Origin: Spodoptera frugiperda
Taxonomy: Eukaryota; Arthropoda; Insecta; Lepidoptera; Noctuidae
DNA length: 64,000 nt
Assembly: GCF_023101765.2 (NCBI RefSeq)
Contig: NC_064213.1
Coordinates: 3,472,001-3,536,000, forward strand
Reading direction: 5' to 3'
The notes below the pieces were generated by a model. It saw nothing but the letters and a program-made list of their open reading frames with translations. It was not told where the DNA came from and searched no databases. The position numbers and the translations under genes are program-made. Positions 23,749 to 36,399 of this stretch are shown here, piece after piece (within the stretch, counting starts at the first letter, position 1; each line of letters starts with the position of its first letter).

Positions 23749-24411
23749 CATATTTTTGTGTTATTTTTGCGATTGTGTACGTTAATTGTGTTTTAATTGG
23801 CTTTAATGCGTTATTGCTTATTAGGTGGATTTGAAAATGGACGTAAGTAAAGTTAATTATATTCGTTTTACTCTATCTTATGCTATAAAACGATAATTTG
23901 TGTGTATCAAAAGATATTTGTAGCTCTTAACTCAAAAACTGCTCAACATAATTTGATTAAATGTTATTTAATGATAGATTATTCCCTGTATTACCGCATA
24001 GGGTGCATTCCATTCTTATAAAACGACCAAAACCGCTAGCAAAAGCTAGTTTTCTAACCATTATATCATAATAATCAAGATACTATACAATAACCAGTCA
24101 CCCGACATTATAAATAACATTTTACACCAACCTTCCTTTCATAATACCGAAGTAGCGATCAAAATGAAGTGTAAAGTATCCATTGCTGCAATTGTATTAA
24201 ACAGGCCTGTCAAAGAAGAAGTGATAGCGCAATGGATATGAGTAATTGGTGTCACACGGCACGTGTGACGGGTCACGCGAACTTTGAATGGCAATTGCTA
24301 AAGATTATACTTTCATTGTTATTTTGTATTAAATGCCTTATTGCCGAAGATATTCGGACTTACATACTGTTAAATATATTTAAAGGGATCATATTGCCTC
24401 GTTGGTCGCGT

Positions 24412-24707
24412 GGATATAAACGAGCTGATGGACCACCTGATGGTAAGCAATCGCCGCCACCCATGTACACCCGAAACACCAGAGGTGTTGCAAGTGCGTT
24501 GCCGGCCTTTTGGGGATTAGAAATTTAAGGGTTGTTGGGGAATCGGAGGAATTGTGGAAGATTGGGGAGAAGTAAATGGGCCTCCCGTAACCTCACTCAC
24601 ACAACGAAACAACACGTAAGCGTTTTCACGTCGGTTTTCTGTGAGGCCGTGGTATCACTCTAGTCACGCCAACCCATTCGTGCCTAAACATGGCTCTCCC
24701 ACACTTA
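24412..24707 (-). repeat. Family B composite repeat, near-complete copy
   Basis: It reads 'ACCTGATGGTAAGCAATCGC', 'AAACACCAGAGGTGTTGCAA', 'GTGCGTTGCCGGCCTTTTGG', a G-rich middle, 'CACGTCGGTTTTCTGTGAGG' and 'ATGGCTCTCCCACACTTA', the reverse of 18441-18706. The 98-codon frame at 24232-24528 crosses its left edge and is not a gene. Confidence 0.85.
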
Positions 24708-25189
24708 GAAAGCAATAACAAAACGGCCCCAACAAACAATCACAATGTCTTTAGCACTAAAACCTCACACTTTCACACAAATACTTAGGTCTTAGACTAC
24801 TTAGGTTATATGAGACAATACAGACTTGCCTTATTAAGTGTGAGTGTAGACTGTAGACTCGTCTACTGGCACTCATTAGTCGCATGCTTAATGGCCCTAA
24901 GTATGCGGGCAAGATCGCCGCGTCAGTCCCAAATGTGCGGTTCCAATGTTGCAAGGGGAATTCGCGTGACGGATTTAGGGAAAGTGATGCGATTTGGTTT
25001 TTTGTTTGACTCCTTTTAAATGTTGGAGGAATTTAATTTAGGTGATATGTTCTTTAAAGAACGTTGAAGAACGCACTCTTTATATTTTTTAAATGACTGA
25101 AAATGAAGACTGAATTTTTGACAAATAGGAGTTCATCCGCTGTGCAAATTCTTTCACTGCGTGCTTTTATTGTGAATTTTGAACACCTA

Positions 25190-25255
25190 CCTAATCCGGA
25201 AATCGAACCGGAGAGTTCTTCCGACTATTTTACCAACCTGGTAGTTAATGATACA
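25190..25255 (-). repeat. Possible tRNA-like SINE head
   Basis: On the minus strand 'CTCCGGTTCGATTTCCGGAT' looks like a Pol III B box with a T-stem-like palindrome, but the T loop would be one base too long. No acceptor stem or A box is convincing. It is probably a SINE fragment, not a tRNA gene. Confidence 0.25.
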
Positions 25256-25389
25256 TATTCTCATATGACCCCCCAGAACAAAACATTACTAACAGTGAAA
25301 TAAAAGCAGTAACGCAAAATAACTTAACGCACTTAATTCCACTCTAAACACAACCACCCCAACCGCTTATAAACAAAATTAAAACAGTA

Positions 25390-25620
25390 TATCGAGGTAT
25401 CGGGAGCTAACCAACTTAATTATTTATCCTGCGCCTCGGACAGTGGAAACTATCATTAATTCGGAGGTGCCAGCCAATGCTCCTTGCCGGCGTTAATGAC
25501 AATAACTCGCTATTAACTGGCCAACGCGACCCGTTTAAGATGGCCCCTGCTACCGTGCAACTACTCTGCTAATCGATACGGCTTAATTTAGCCAGGTTAT
25601 ACTAAGAATGTTCGCTTATT
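25390..25620. promoter_or_regulatory. Single-copy island; candidate cis-regulatory element
   Basis: This is non-repetitive, higher-complexity sequence such as 'CTTGCCGGCGTTAATGACAA' and 'ACTGGCCAACGCGACCCG', with several ATTA/TTAAT cores, between AT-rich flanks. No frame is convincing. Function is inferred. Confidence 0.3.
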
Positions 25621-25624
25621 AAGA

Positions 25625-27310
25625 ATTTGTATCGGCTGGGTATAGAAGAAATATCGAATGTAAAATAGTGCATAAATGTCTGGCCTTAAGGTGAACCGAT
25701 TAAGTGCTAAAGTGGCTGTTTTCTATTAATATTGGTGTGAAGAAATAAGTTTTTTATTGAGTTAAGTTATTGCTAATTAGCTTTTATAGGGTAACGCTTA
25801 GGCTGAGTTCGAAAGGTGGGAGTGAGTTTGTGTGTACCAAGCTTTACTTTTAGTTATCCTTTAGGACAATAGAGTATAGTTACTGATTATTTAGTGTTAC
25901 AGTTTTGTCTAAGGCTTTAGATTCGATGGACAAGTTCTATTAATGATTTTTCAAAATGATTTAATTGTTTTCATTGTTACATTACATTAGATACACATGT
26001 AGATACATTTCAAACTATAGAATGAACGTTGATTTATTGCATAGTTTAGTTATGAGCTCACAATACTAATGGTGTTTCACTAGGCACTATATTAGGTACA
26101 AGTTTAACATTCTTCGGGAAAAATAGGTATTGTCCCAACAAATAACAAATTATATTCTATGCTGGGCAAATACTTGTTTTGTAGGTTTGTTCAACAAATT
26201 AATAAGGTATAAAAATAAAGTGTTGCGGTTACATGACTGTTTATAATGTCGCCTAGATGACGCCGCAACTCATTACTTCTCAGAACCGACTGTTGGCTAA
26301 TTACATACTTATTTTTATCACACGTAGGGTTCAATTTACCACGTTTACATAAGAATTGCATTTAATTTTTCCTTTAATTAAGTTCTAATTACACCTCTGT
26401 TCTTTTATTGGTTTACTTCGCTTTTGGAATAAGGAAATTAAACAAATTATTGTTTTTAGCGCTTAATTAGTTAGAATGAGGTTTTTCCATATAGGTAAAC
26501 CAGTTTAGTCGTTTCAAATGAATGAATCGGGAAGTACCTTATCCAAAGGATTTACCTCAAAGCCCACGAATTGAATAATGACGTAAAAGCCTTGTACCTA
26601 CACACGACACACGGACTCTAACACCCACACAATCACAGTTTAAAAAGCCTAATCAACATCGGATTTTTCGTTTCGCAATCAAGCGAACGAATTTCCACCA
26701 GCGAACGGGGCAATTGGAAAAATATAATTACGTACATAATCCTCGGCAAATTGGATTAAAAAATGATGAAAAAAAAAGAAAGTGTTTTAGGGGTGCGTCA
26801 TTATTTTTGCGCTGGGAAAGGGATCGGCTAATTACGACAGATGGATGGTGGTACATATAATAACGCTAATTAATCGATCGGTTGGTGAAAAGGACTTTTT
26901 TTTCGGAATTTCGAGTGGGCTCGACGGTATTACGTGGTACGAAATTATCGGTGTTGGTCATGTTCTACATATTATACGAATGTTGCGATCCGTTTTATGA
27001 ATGATACCTTGTGTAATTACTTCTGCGGAAATAATGTATTTTTTTTTTGGAAATATTTCATTTGAAAACGAAATTGAATGGTCATCGTCGTGTTTTGCGG
27101 CCCTTGTTGAAGGCGGAGACACGATTGAGGTAAAATAATCACATTATTATAGTGAACAGAATTGTAATGTTTTAAAAAAGCGATGAATGTAACTATTAAA
27201 CCTATTCAAAAGTTTCTTTTACGAGTTACAAGTGTACAAGAGCATCACATTTTTTAAACATTGCCCCTCACTAGCATTTTCTCCTGGGTCGTAACACATG
27301 ACATATGTAG
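25625..27310. other. AT-rich sequence with one small GC-richer patch
   Basis: A complex patch lies at about 26640-26900 (words such as 'CAGCGAACGGGGCAATTGG'), with a TTAATCGATCGG-type site. No gene or repeat is recognised. Confidence 0.45.
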
Positions 27311-27314
27311 TACG

Positions 27315-27352
27315 TTTTACGGTAGCCGGTTGCCCAGCCACCGCGCCAACCA
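27315..27352 (-). repeat. tRNA-derived SINE head fragment
   Basis: The minus strand reads 'GGCGCGGTGGCTGGGCAACC' then 'GGCTACCGTAAAACG', matching the head of the SINE at 52349-52538 ('GGTACGGTGGCTGGGCAACT'). Confidence 0.65.
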
Positions 27353-27540
27353 TGGATTCAATCCGAAAACCTTCACCCTTTAACTCTTTATGTACCTTTA
27401 CTACTCTTTATGTACATTTCCACAACAAGCTCACATAGGTGACATCATTTTGACTACAAGGTCGTAGAAAGCATTCCATAAGACACAAGAACTTAAAGAT
27501 TTACGTTTGAATCTTCGAACCCACCAACTACTATTTCCTT

Positions 27541-27727
27541 TTTGCAACGTCACGCCTTTAATCCTCGAAGGGGTGAGCCTATTGCCATATACTAGGCACA
27601 ATTCCAGACTGAGTGCTACTACTGAGAAATTTTCGAATAACCGAAAAAGCCCAGTTATACTTTGCCCGAACCCGAGACCCCTTGTCCGACAGTCGCACTT
27701 GCGATCACTCGACCCACGAGGCAATCA
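27541..27727 (-). repeat. tRNA-headed SINE, 3'-truncated or decayed copy
   Basis: The minus strand begins with 'TGCCTCGTGGGTCGAGTGAT', then 'CGCAAGTGCGACTGTCGGAC' and 'AAGGGGTCTCGGGTTCGGGC', a tRNA-like head with a GGGTTCG B-box core. It ends 'CACCCCTTCGAGGATTAAAG' and 'GCGTGACGTTGC'. I recall this as a common moth SINE layout. The 97-codon minus frame across it (27431-27724) is spurious. Confidence 0.75.
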
Positions 27728-28365
27728 GACTACTATTTCCTGTAAATAGAAAAACATGCAACAAACTAAAACCGACGCCATTAAAAATTCAAAATTATCA
27801 CGAGTAAAGTATGAAGTGGCGAAAGCATGACTACCCAGCAAGTAGCGGTGAGGGGTACACGAATAAAGCCACTTAATATCACCCTCTACCCTTCATTATA
27901 ATCACTACACACACATACACACTATCGATCCTTCCATCGTATCCGTACACAGTGCGTTTATAGAAGTGATTAGTGTATTTAATTTGAAAATGCTAAGTAG
28001 TTGCGTTGTTTTATGGTAGTGTTGTTCCGTGTGAGTGTGTGTGTGTAATTATGTGCCGTAGGGGTGGGCTAACCCTTTCATATCGCGACGCGAACTGATC
28101 GTGATCGTAATATCACGATTAATGTGTTAGTGTTTTTAGTTGTGTCGCTTTGTTTGTTTTGTTGGTTTCTTTTTTTCGATTTATCTTATAGACAAAAGTG
28201 GTAAAATACTACGTTTTAAATATTGAGAGTAATAATGAGAGTTTTAATGTGTTTCCTCAAATCTTTGGGTCAAGGTCGGTGCTCAAAATTGCGGAAAAAC
28301 AGTTATATTTCTTGAAGATTGCAGTTTGAAAGGTCTTGTTCATTAGAGAATGCTACTGTCCGGTC

Positions 28366-28525
28366 TTTATAGGAATAGGGGCAAACTATCCGACGGATCA
28401 CCTGATGGTAAATGATCAGTGCCGCCTATGGACATCCGCAACACCAGAGGAGTCAAAGGTGCGTTGCGGAGCTTTTAAAAAGGAATACGCTCTTTTCTTG
28501 AAGGTTTGAAGGTTGTATCGGTTCG
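28366..28525 (-). repeat. Family B repeat, 'GGAATACGCTC' subtype
   Basis: It has the same order as 664-825: 'GGATCACCTGATGGTAAATG', 'CAACACCAGAGGAGTCAAAG', 'CTTTTAAAAAGGAATACGCT', 'CTTTTCTTGAAGGTTTGAAG'. This supports a distinct subtype. Confidence 0.8.
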
Positions 28526-29332
28526 GTTTCTGTCAAACGTGTCAGTCGGTTCTTAGAACACCCGCGGTAAGAATAGGTTTGGTGACATATATATATATTT
28601 AGTTTTCTTCATCTACATTAATGAAATATCAACCAGAAATAAAATAAACTAATTTTTCCAAACAAACTAACACAAAATCACTTCTCAACTATGTACTAAC
28701 AACTCTTCTGCAATAAAAATAAGCACTCAGACGCGACACAACAGTTACTCAGTTCGACACTCATTCCCCTTGTGACTGACTACAGAAACAAAGTGCAGAA
28801 AAACGACAAATTAACTTGGTCTATCAATGTACTAACAAACCTATAAACCAGAGGTCAGGATACACTGGATAACTGCGAAAGTTCATTTCGATCTGCCGCC
28901 GTCTGAGCGACGTTTTAAGTTGACCTTGCTATGTGTTGATAAGTGATGTAATGGAAGGTCAAGTTATGTTGGGCGGAGTGTATGTTGATGTGCTGTTTGT
29001 CCTCAAATCGCATGGAATGTCGGGTATGTGAAAAGTTAGCTGTCTTCTATTTGTTTTCGTTGCCAAAGGGTCGTGGCTTCTGAGCGTAAATAATTCTCTT
29101 TTGAGAATAAAAACTTCAATGAGTTGATGAGTAAATCCCCTTTAGATGTTTTCTTTCTTATTTCGTTTGTAGTAAAAGCTATGCAGTTAAATATTTCGGG
29201 TTTTAGCCCTGAATTGGTGTAAGATATTTTTATTAGAAGGGGGAAGTTTAGTATTGTGTTTTGTCCTATATAGTGCATCAGTTTCGTACTTGCTAATAAC
29301 AGACATAAGTTTCATATAGCTTTTTTGAGAAG

Positions 29333-29428
29333 GATTGTCAGATTCTTATTGACTAAAAACCACCCCGTTTCTACTCCTGCTTTTCGAGCCGGAGCTCCGA
29401 TAAACTCGCTAGGTCGTCCGCAGCTTCA
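29333..29428 (+). repeat. Family A repeat, 5'-truncated
   Basis: 'TTGTCAGATTCTTATTGACT', 'AAAAACCACCCCGTTTCTAC' and 'TTTTCGAGCCGGAGCTCC' match family A; the 'ATCATCCAATGACTT' head is missing. Confidence 0.85.
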
Positions 29429-29429
29429 T

Positions 29430-31050
29430 AAAGCTAGATAACTGCACAATAAAAGAAGCGTAACACCACAAAACGAAACACAAATAGAATAACAAAAATA
29501 ATATTCAATATAATTCCTTAAAGTTTGTACACACGCGTACATAATGTAGCCATTAGTTGAGCGCCCCAAAACAGTAATTGAAGTTAAAGTAACGATTAAT
29601 TTGTGTGTGTAAAACTGTGAAAGCAGAACATTAGCAATTCGCAACAACACTTACGGAGAAGTAATGACTCGTCTGTCCATATAATCATAGAGCAGCTATT
29701 ACCCCCTCCTGCTGAGGTGACCATCATCGTACGTTGGTGGAGACTCTAATTACAAAAGTGTGTGTGATTTATTGTGACATGATTTTGTTGTTAGGTGAGA
29801 GAGGAGTCAGTAGGTAGATGTGCATTTGTGTTATGTGGGTTAATAAGCTTTTTGAGTTGTCTGAATGAAAAAAATGTAGTCTAGATGTGAAAAAATCATA
29901 TTACTTTCGGTACCATTTTGTTTCGTGAGTTTTTGTTTAAGTCTCATCAAAATAAACAAAGTATTAAAGTGACTAAAATTTGTAATGAGATTTCTTATAA
30001 ATTAAGATACTATTTCACTAAGAATACAACTTATCTTAAGTTAAAAACCTCAAGTGTCGTGTTAAGAAAACATAATTCAATACACAATTTTTCTTAGAAC
30101 CGAACAACTGTAACTTTAAAACATGAATACAAAATGATCCAATTCATACCAAGAGTAACATTAAAATAAATTAAAACTCCTCCAAGATCACCTTAATCAA
30201 ACTCCGCAATACAAATCACCATGAAAAATATTAAATACAAAGTATCACGAACGGACACGAAGATATTAAAATGGCGATCGTAAACAGTCATTAAACATGA
30301 CACAATGATAAAACTTAATAAGTTTAACAGGACTTGTACGCGAAGTGTGCGAAGGATGGTCACCGTCCAAGGGGGGTGGGGTCTTCACGACATTAATTTC
30401 GTGAAATGAACCTAATTTACATTTAAATAAGGACTCGCCTTAGTCGGGATAAGTTGTGAAACTACCGGCCAGAGGCGCCCGCTAGCCCAAAGCTACTGGA
30501 CTATTTCATTACTATAATTCAATTCGTAAGTTGCACATACATTTGCGTGTTTGATGTGTTAACGGTACGGTGTATTGATGAATAATTTTGAATTGAGATA
30601 AATGTTTTTGTGTTTCCATATGTTGAATCTGAATGGTTTCTTGGAATTGCCAGATGGAGTGGTTAGATTTTCCCTGTTTGCCATGAATTTCAGTGTTACG
30701 GGTCTACTTACTGATATTGCTTGAATTTTTTTTTTGTTATAGAAGTTAAAGAAAATTGTGTATCGTTTTCGATACTGACAATTAATTTAAATGCAGATCT
30801 GTCAGACGTTGCAACGTTTTGCTACACTTAGCATTTATAATATTTCACGTGAATTTTATGGAATGTAACGATTACCACTTCACTCCGCATGTATTTATAT
30901 TTTATTCAAAAAATAAAATAAACAAGCAATTCTCGTTCGATAAGCATAGCTTTCAAGTTTACTCAAAAAAAGTTTTCAACAAGGCACAATTCAATCCATC
31001 CACGAAAGAGGGTCATCAATAACAAAATTAAAAATTCTCCAATTTGAATT
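29430..31050. other. AT-rich sequence with one CG-containing patch
   Basis: A more complex patch lies near 30230-30510 ('AAGGACTCGCCTTAGTCGGG'-like words excepted from repeats). No gene or repeat family is recognised elsewhere. Confidence 0.4.
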
Positions 31051-31059
31051 TTAATTGCG

Positions 31060-31210
31060 TACGATTATAATCAAGCGAACGCGAATTCGGGAGCCCTTCG
31101 GACCGCCCGATTTTTTAATTCGAAGAATCATCTTCTAAATAATTCATCCGCCGAACTCGCCGAAACTAGTTACGTCTGGTTCCAACCGGTTCGGAGCGGA
31201 GGGGGGTGTA
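31060..31210. promoter_or_regulatory. Single-copy island; candidate cis-regulatory element
   Basis: 'CGAATTCGGGAGCCCTTCGG', 'CATCCGCCGAACTCGCCGAA' and 'CCAACCGGTTCGGAGCGGAG' form a compact non-repetitive CG-rich block. No known family or frame is seen. Function is inferred. Confidence 0.3.
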
Positions 31211-32089
31211 AGTTTAATCCTTATAAATTTCCTTTTTACACAAAGCAATATAAGTAATTAGCATAATTTCGTTGAGTAAATGAAATATGGTAATGAGGGG
31301 GGTGTTAAACCCCTTCTTGGGGTGGTTGAAGTCGTCGTGAAGGGGTTGAGGGTGGTCCCTTCTAGTCGCATCTCGTTGATACTCGTCACAGGCCGATGTA
31401 GTGATGATTACAATTAAATTATACGCCATTCAGGGCGCTACGGCCATTTTGTTCTGATTTAATGCTTTTATACCCCCTTTTGTGCGATCTATGTTGTTGT
31501 TATGCCTCGTTCCTACTAGTTTTTTGACCTACATTTTGTGTTTGGGAAATAAATCTCTAACGTTTCATGTTTTACTACTTCTGGTGGATTGTGAAAAACC
31601 ATTGCCTTTATCATTCCCATTTATTTATAGTAGCTACATATCTTTGTCAGGATTATTCTTTAAAACCAAGTTATATTCTAATAAGGAAGCTTAAAAGTAA
31701 ACATGGTAAAAGTATATTTTTATTTATTAACACGTATTTCATGCGCCAACATCGGCTGCAATTATAAAGCTTCATCATTTTAATGAGAACATTTCCACTA
31801 ACTCACTCTCTTTTGTTGAGTGGCCGCTCTCAATCATCCCATCGAAATATTAATGAAAATCAACCGCCAATAAGTAGCAGACTTAAAAAAAAAATAATTA
31901 AAATAGGATGCCAATTAAATCTGAGTACTAATAAAATCGTATTGGAATCGAACTAACGACTACTCTACTTCGTGAAATGCCTCGTGATAAAAGGTCTTCG
32001 AAAACACAATACCACGTCTACCCTCGCCTTTGCGACAGACAGAGATGGATGTATTCAAGATATAGTGTGTTAGAAAGAGATAACGCCCA

Positions 32090-32450
32090 ATTGGAATTAA
32101 TTAATTATAATTAAGTTTTAAGTTGACGCGCCGGTTACGGGTACGCGTAGACTTTCATTTACTTTGAGTTTGTGTGTGTTAATAGTTTGTATGTGTTTGT
32201 AGTTAGGTAGTATCGATTGAGACTATGGGCCAGAGATAATGAGCTGGGTAGGGCGGATTGTAATAAGTTTTGAGGTCGATGTAGTTCAGAATGCTACCCG
32301 GCTAGATAATGACGGTGGCCGTTCGCTAAACGCGCCAACGGCATTCGGGATTTTTAATTTCACCGGATTATCAATTTTTTAGGCACACTCCGTTTTTATT
32401 ATCATTATAGGCTGTTTGTTACGACAGATAATTAATTTTGATTGATTATT
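32090..32450. promoter_or_regulatory. Island with dense TAATTA-type words; candidate cis-regulatory element
   Basis: Clustered 'GGAATTAATTAATTATAATT' and 'TAATTTTGATTGATTATTAA' words flank a complex block with 'GACGCGCCGGTTACGGGTAC' and 'TCGCTAAACGCGCCAACGGC'. Homeodomain core sites are common here. Function is inferred. Confidence 0.3.
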
Positions 32451-32702
32451 AATCGTTAATTACAAATGCTATAATAATCGGCTTTGTGTAATAAAGTTAT
32501 AGAGAAGTTGCCTGTGTAATAATTATTGTATTAGGAAACATTAATCTTGTGTAAAAAGTTTCTTCTGCAGCAAAACGTATAATTAATGTTTATAGGAGAT
32601 ATCTAATTTCTAATTAATTATAATGTAAAAATATTAGAAACAAGAAAAATCTTGTTTTTAAATTTAATCTTAAATATTTCAAAGTTGAAGTTAAGTTGTA
32701 AC

Positions 32703-32807
32703 CGCCGTGCTCAGAGTCATTAAATGGTTACGTAACCTAGTCCCAACCAATTGTTTTCGGAACAAAATCGTTACTAAGGTATCATTAAATGTCTCTGAGT
32801 TCGGCAG
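32703..32807. mobile_element. MITE family E, copy 2 (best preserved ends)
   Basis: The left end 'CGCCGTGCTCAGAGTCATTA' and right end 'CATTAAATGTCTCTGAGTTC' plus GGCAG are inverted repeats of about 25 bases. The middle carries 'CCAATTGTTTTCGGAACAAA'. No ORF. Confidence 0.75.
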
Positions 32808-33239
32808 TAAATTTGTTTAGATTTGAAATAAAACCTTAACAAATGAGGACTGATTTTGATTGACATCACCATTTCCTTGTTGTATTGGATGTCAACATAA
32901 TTATGGCAACATAGTTAAAAATGCAAGACTATTAATGCCTCTGGTGTGTCGAGGATGAGTAATAAAATAAATCTTGATAAACTCGTACATATGAAGCATG
33001 TGTTTGAAGAACTTTTTATATTCGTATCACCCAAAATGAAGAACCGCAGGTACCAGGCAATCATAACGTAAAGAAGCTTTAACTTAACTCCTTAAAACTT
33101 AAGACAGAATCAACGTAAACACATCTCAAACTACTAAGACAGATTCAACGTTAACATAAGAAAATACACAACAACTAAGAAAATCTCTAAAACAAAGAAA
33201 ATACAAAGATATTTGTTTATCAAACTGCTTGTAATAAGA

Positions 33240-33440
33240 CCGCAAGTACTAGGAGCCCATAGCACGTAGGAACAAAACTCCACCTGCCACAGTACACACG
33301 AGAAAGATCGACGTACGTATGGAGTACGAATTAGGAGCGGCCGTCTCTAGATATAACAACCGGGGGTGCACCCCTAGGGGGTTGCTATCGATTTTGGATG
33401 AGAAACTGGACTAGAGACATGCAAGGCTTAATAACAATGG
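33240..33440. promoter_or_regulatory. Single-copy island with a 12-bp palindrome
   Basis: A complex block contains the perfect palindrome GGGGTGCACCCC (33363-33374), placed between 'ACAACCG' and 'TAGGGGGTTG', which can extend pairing imperfectly. It also has 'GATCGACGTACGTATGGAG'. Unknown function. Confidence 0.3.
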
Positions 33441-33636
33441 CCGATAACCAACGTTGCAGCCTCTTGTGATTGAACTATTGTTTTATTTGTGATTTCTGTT
33501 GTGTTTCCTTGTGATTTTTGATTAGAATTTGTTGATTTTATATCCAGAAACTACATTTTAATTGTTATGAGATCAAGTTTAAGTAATAAATATTTATTAG
33601 AAAATTTTGTGCAAGAAATTCGAATTGTAATTTTGA

Positions 33637-33663
33637 TTTGATCGAAAATCATTTTCGATCAAA
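33637..33663. repeat. Small perfect hairpin
   Basis: TTTGATCGAAAA and TTTTCGATCAAA form 12-bp arms around a 3-base loop (TCA). No poly-T or flanking gene suggests a role. Confidence 0.8.
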
Positions 33664-34125
33664 GACCACCTCAATAAATACGGATTCTAATGTGAATTGA
33701 ATAATGTATTTCTCACTAATTAGCCTTGTTATGAACTGCAGTTTACTAATACATCATTATGAAGGTACGTCAAGGTGCATAATTGCGAGCGTCGATTCCA
33801 CGAAGATACACAATTATTGAGCAGCAATGGGCACTTGGTGGATTAATATTGTAATGGCGGTCTGCATCTGCAGTTCTGCATGCTAAAATTCTAATTAATT
33901 TATGAGAATGTTTAATATTAAAGGTCCTTAAAACCATGCGTCACTTTTGTCTGATACTCATTTTAAAATGTAGTTTATCTTGCAGTGATGTTTTTTTTCT
34001 CAAAACAAAATCCTTTAAAATCTATTTATACACCGAAAGCTCTCCTTCCTTTGTTATCTAAAAGAATTTAGCAGACACACCAGTTAAATACTTTTACAAC
34101 TGGCCAAAGTAGTATCAAAATCAAA

Positions 34126-34548
34126 TCACCTAACACAATTTCTTACACGAACTACAAACAAAATGTAACAAAATTTACCTAACACAATCAATTCGAAGAC
34201 ATTCAATCCAAACGAATGAGGTAAAGAAAAGAAAACAAATCGGTAACCACATGTAACCATGTGAAAAGAATCCACAAAGTTTCGTGTCCCAGCACGGCTA
34301 CAAATCACATAATTTGTCGAAAACTTCATAGCATCCGAAACATCGGCCCGTAGCTCGGTCCCGACAATGTTCGGATAAAGGCAAGTGTAGTAAGTGGCGC
34401 CCGAGGCGTCTAACGTTCGCACCCAAGTAAATAAAACGGAAAAAACGGAAAAAAATCCGGTAAAGTGCGGAGGGAAATGCAAAGGATTCCGTTGAGGGGT
34501 CTCGTCGGATGGCCCGGTTTTATAGAGCTCGGTTACCAATTGAAACAC
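34126..34548 (-). other. Longest open frame in the window (140 codons), unrecognised
   Basis: The minus strand is open for 140 codons from ATG, ending about 140 bp before the first complex patch of this stretch. The product is rich in F, V and Y, with no domain, signal peptide or repeat that I recognise. No splice context or neighbouring gene supports it. A frame of this length can arise by chance in 64 kb, so I treat it as probably non-coding. Confidence 0.15.
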
Positions 34549-34799
34549 TGGTTAAAGTTAAGTTGTAATGTTGTTAAACTGTTGTTTGGTTTAAGATTTA
34601 TTTGTCGTTTTAATGAATTAGGTTGTTTTAGTTAGTTTGGATGTTATAAATGAGGATGAAAAACAATACAAGTAAGCATTTAAAATAAAGAAACTACAAT
34701 AAAAATCAACTGCGGACGTGAATGAAAAAAAAACCGCGTCTAACAACTTACAATGCATAAAAATGTTAAAATAAAACTAACACAAAATTTGCGTGGATT

Positions 34800-34930
34800 T
34801 GTAAACGTCGGTTAAGCTCCGTTTAAGCCACGGTGCGGTCGGCCGGCCCGTCGGCAAAGCACATATTTGTTCGCGCCCCGACGTTTTTGACATTCCTACC
34901 TCGCCTCAACTTTTCTTAGGGTTGTTGCGC
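34800..34930. other. Short CG-rich patch
   Basis: 'AAGCCACGGTGCGGTCGGCC', 'GGCCCGTCGGCAAAGCAC' and 'TCGCGCCCCGACG' stand out from AT-rich flanks. No frame or repeat match. Confidence 0.3.
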
Positions 34931-35499
34931 ACACTTTCCTACTTGATTAGGGTTGAACGGAAAGATTTATTTCAACAATTTGTTCTGATTTGATTGAGAG
35001 TCAAGATGTGTAAGACTTTACTATGAAAATCATTAAAACTTATAACGATTATATCCATAAGCTACAGTTCCGTGTATATGTGATGTTTTTATTATTTATT
35101 ACTACACCTCAACCAAATATTTCTCAGAACACAAGTAACTCATAGGAATAGACCACCCATTTCCTAGTAACAAAGCTTGTTTATTATCAGTTCACCTAAT
35201 AATAACTTTAGCTCTATCTACTCCTGTACAACTCTCATAATTGACGAGCATATTGTACGAAATATATTTGAGGTTATACGCTACTAGTATTTTAAAATAA
35301 CAATCTCTATATCACATTCAAAGTCAGTTCAATTTACCTACAAACAACTCATTTAAATTGTAAGCTGTAAGCCAACACGCAACAAGAAAAAGTTCAGTTA
35401 AAACATTCAGTGGCAACCATAAAAAGACATCAACACAAAACGCGAGCGGCAGCCCTAGGCGAGGCAATGAAAAGTCGGTTAAGCTAATGTTATCGAGAA

Positions 35500-35860
35500 A
35501 TAAAAATGTATAATAAAATACAAACACGCGGAGCGAGGAAACAATTTGCCGCGGGAGACGCAAGATTTCATGCCTTCGACGCCGGGAACACCATTGAAAA
35601 ACCAACCTTGTTTAACTGAAACACGTCTCAAAATCTAACGACTGTATTAAGTAGAAAATTCCTTAAATTTTCACAGAGCTTGTGGCGAGATTTGCGTTCT
35701 ATTCACTGGATTCTAAGGTATGTTTTAGCGTGTATCGTTTGTGCGGTAATTCAGGAAGAAAAGAGAGTTTTCCGGCTCGTCGGGGCGCCGTGACATTTGT
35801 GTTAAGCGGGGCCGAGGGAGCCCGCCATTCATAAAGGAACCGAGCAACCTACTACTTGTT
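35500..35860. promoter_or_regulatory. CG-rich single-copy patches; candidate regulatory sequence
   Basis: Two blocks (35520-35600 and 35760-35850) carry 'CACGCGGAGCGAGGAAAC', 'TTTGCCGCGGGAGACGCAAG' and 'GCTCGTCGGGGCGCCGTGAC'. Overlapping minus frames have no recognisable domain. Confidence 0.3.
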
Positions 35861-36399
35861 TCGAAGTAAACTTTTTGGATATACGCTTTTTGGCTGCACA
35901 GAACTTTGCTTTGTTGGGCTGTTTTGAAAGTGTACACTACACTTATTGTTCATTTATTCTGTGCGTTGTTTTTTTGAGCTAAATAGCTGTGTGTATCCGA
36001 ATTTCGTTTTGGGAGGCACTTTACAAGGAACAAAATATTTAGAGTGTTCCATGATCACAGGCTTTGTTATTGGTGCCTGTGAACTATTTGGTAAACGCAA
36101 TTTCGAAGCTTTATGTTTTGGAATCATTTTTGAGCCGTAGGTCGTTATTTTGCAGTGTTGTTCTTAACAAAACCTGTCAGTATGCACAAGGTAAACACTT
36201 ACTTTCAGCACTAATAAACAAGCCATATTACTCCGTTACCTAACCCAGGAAATAAAGCAAAGATATTCACCAAACTGACCACAAAGGTCATCAAACCAAA
36301 CAGCATCATTCCACATCCCAATCGGAACAGCCCCACAAAAAGCACAGACACAAAAAGCGCGGCTTCTTAAAAAAAAACAAACGTCGCGTCGTCAAAGAA

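Noticed and set aside
24232..24528. 98-codon frame
   Set aside because: Its second half is the family B repeat in translation.
25190..25255. Possible tRNA gene on the minus strand
   Set aside because: The B box is good, but the T loop is one base too long and no acceptor, D or anticodon stem can be drawn; a SINE fragment is likelier.
27431..27807. 97-, 80- and 64-codon frames on both strands
   Set aside because: They are translations of the tRNA-headed SINE at 27541-27727.
34126..34548. Protein-coding gene on the minus strand
   Set aside because: It is the longest frame but has no domain, no splice or start context, and a length that chance allows in 64 kb.
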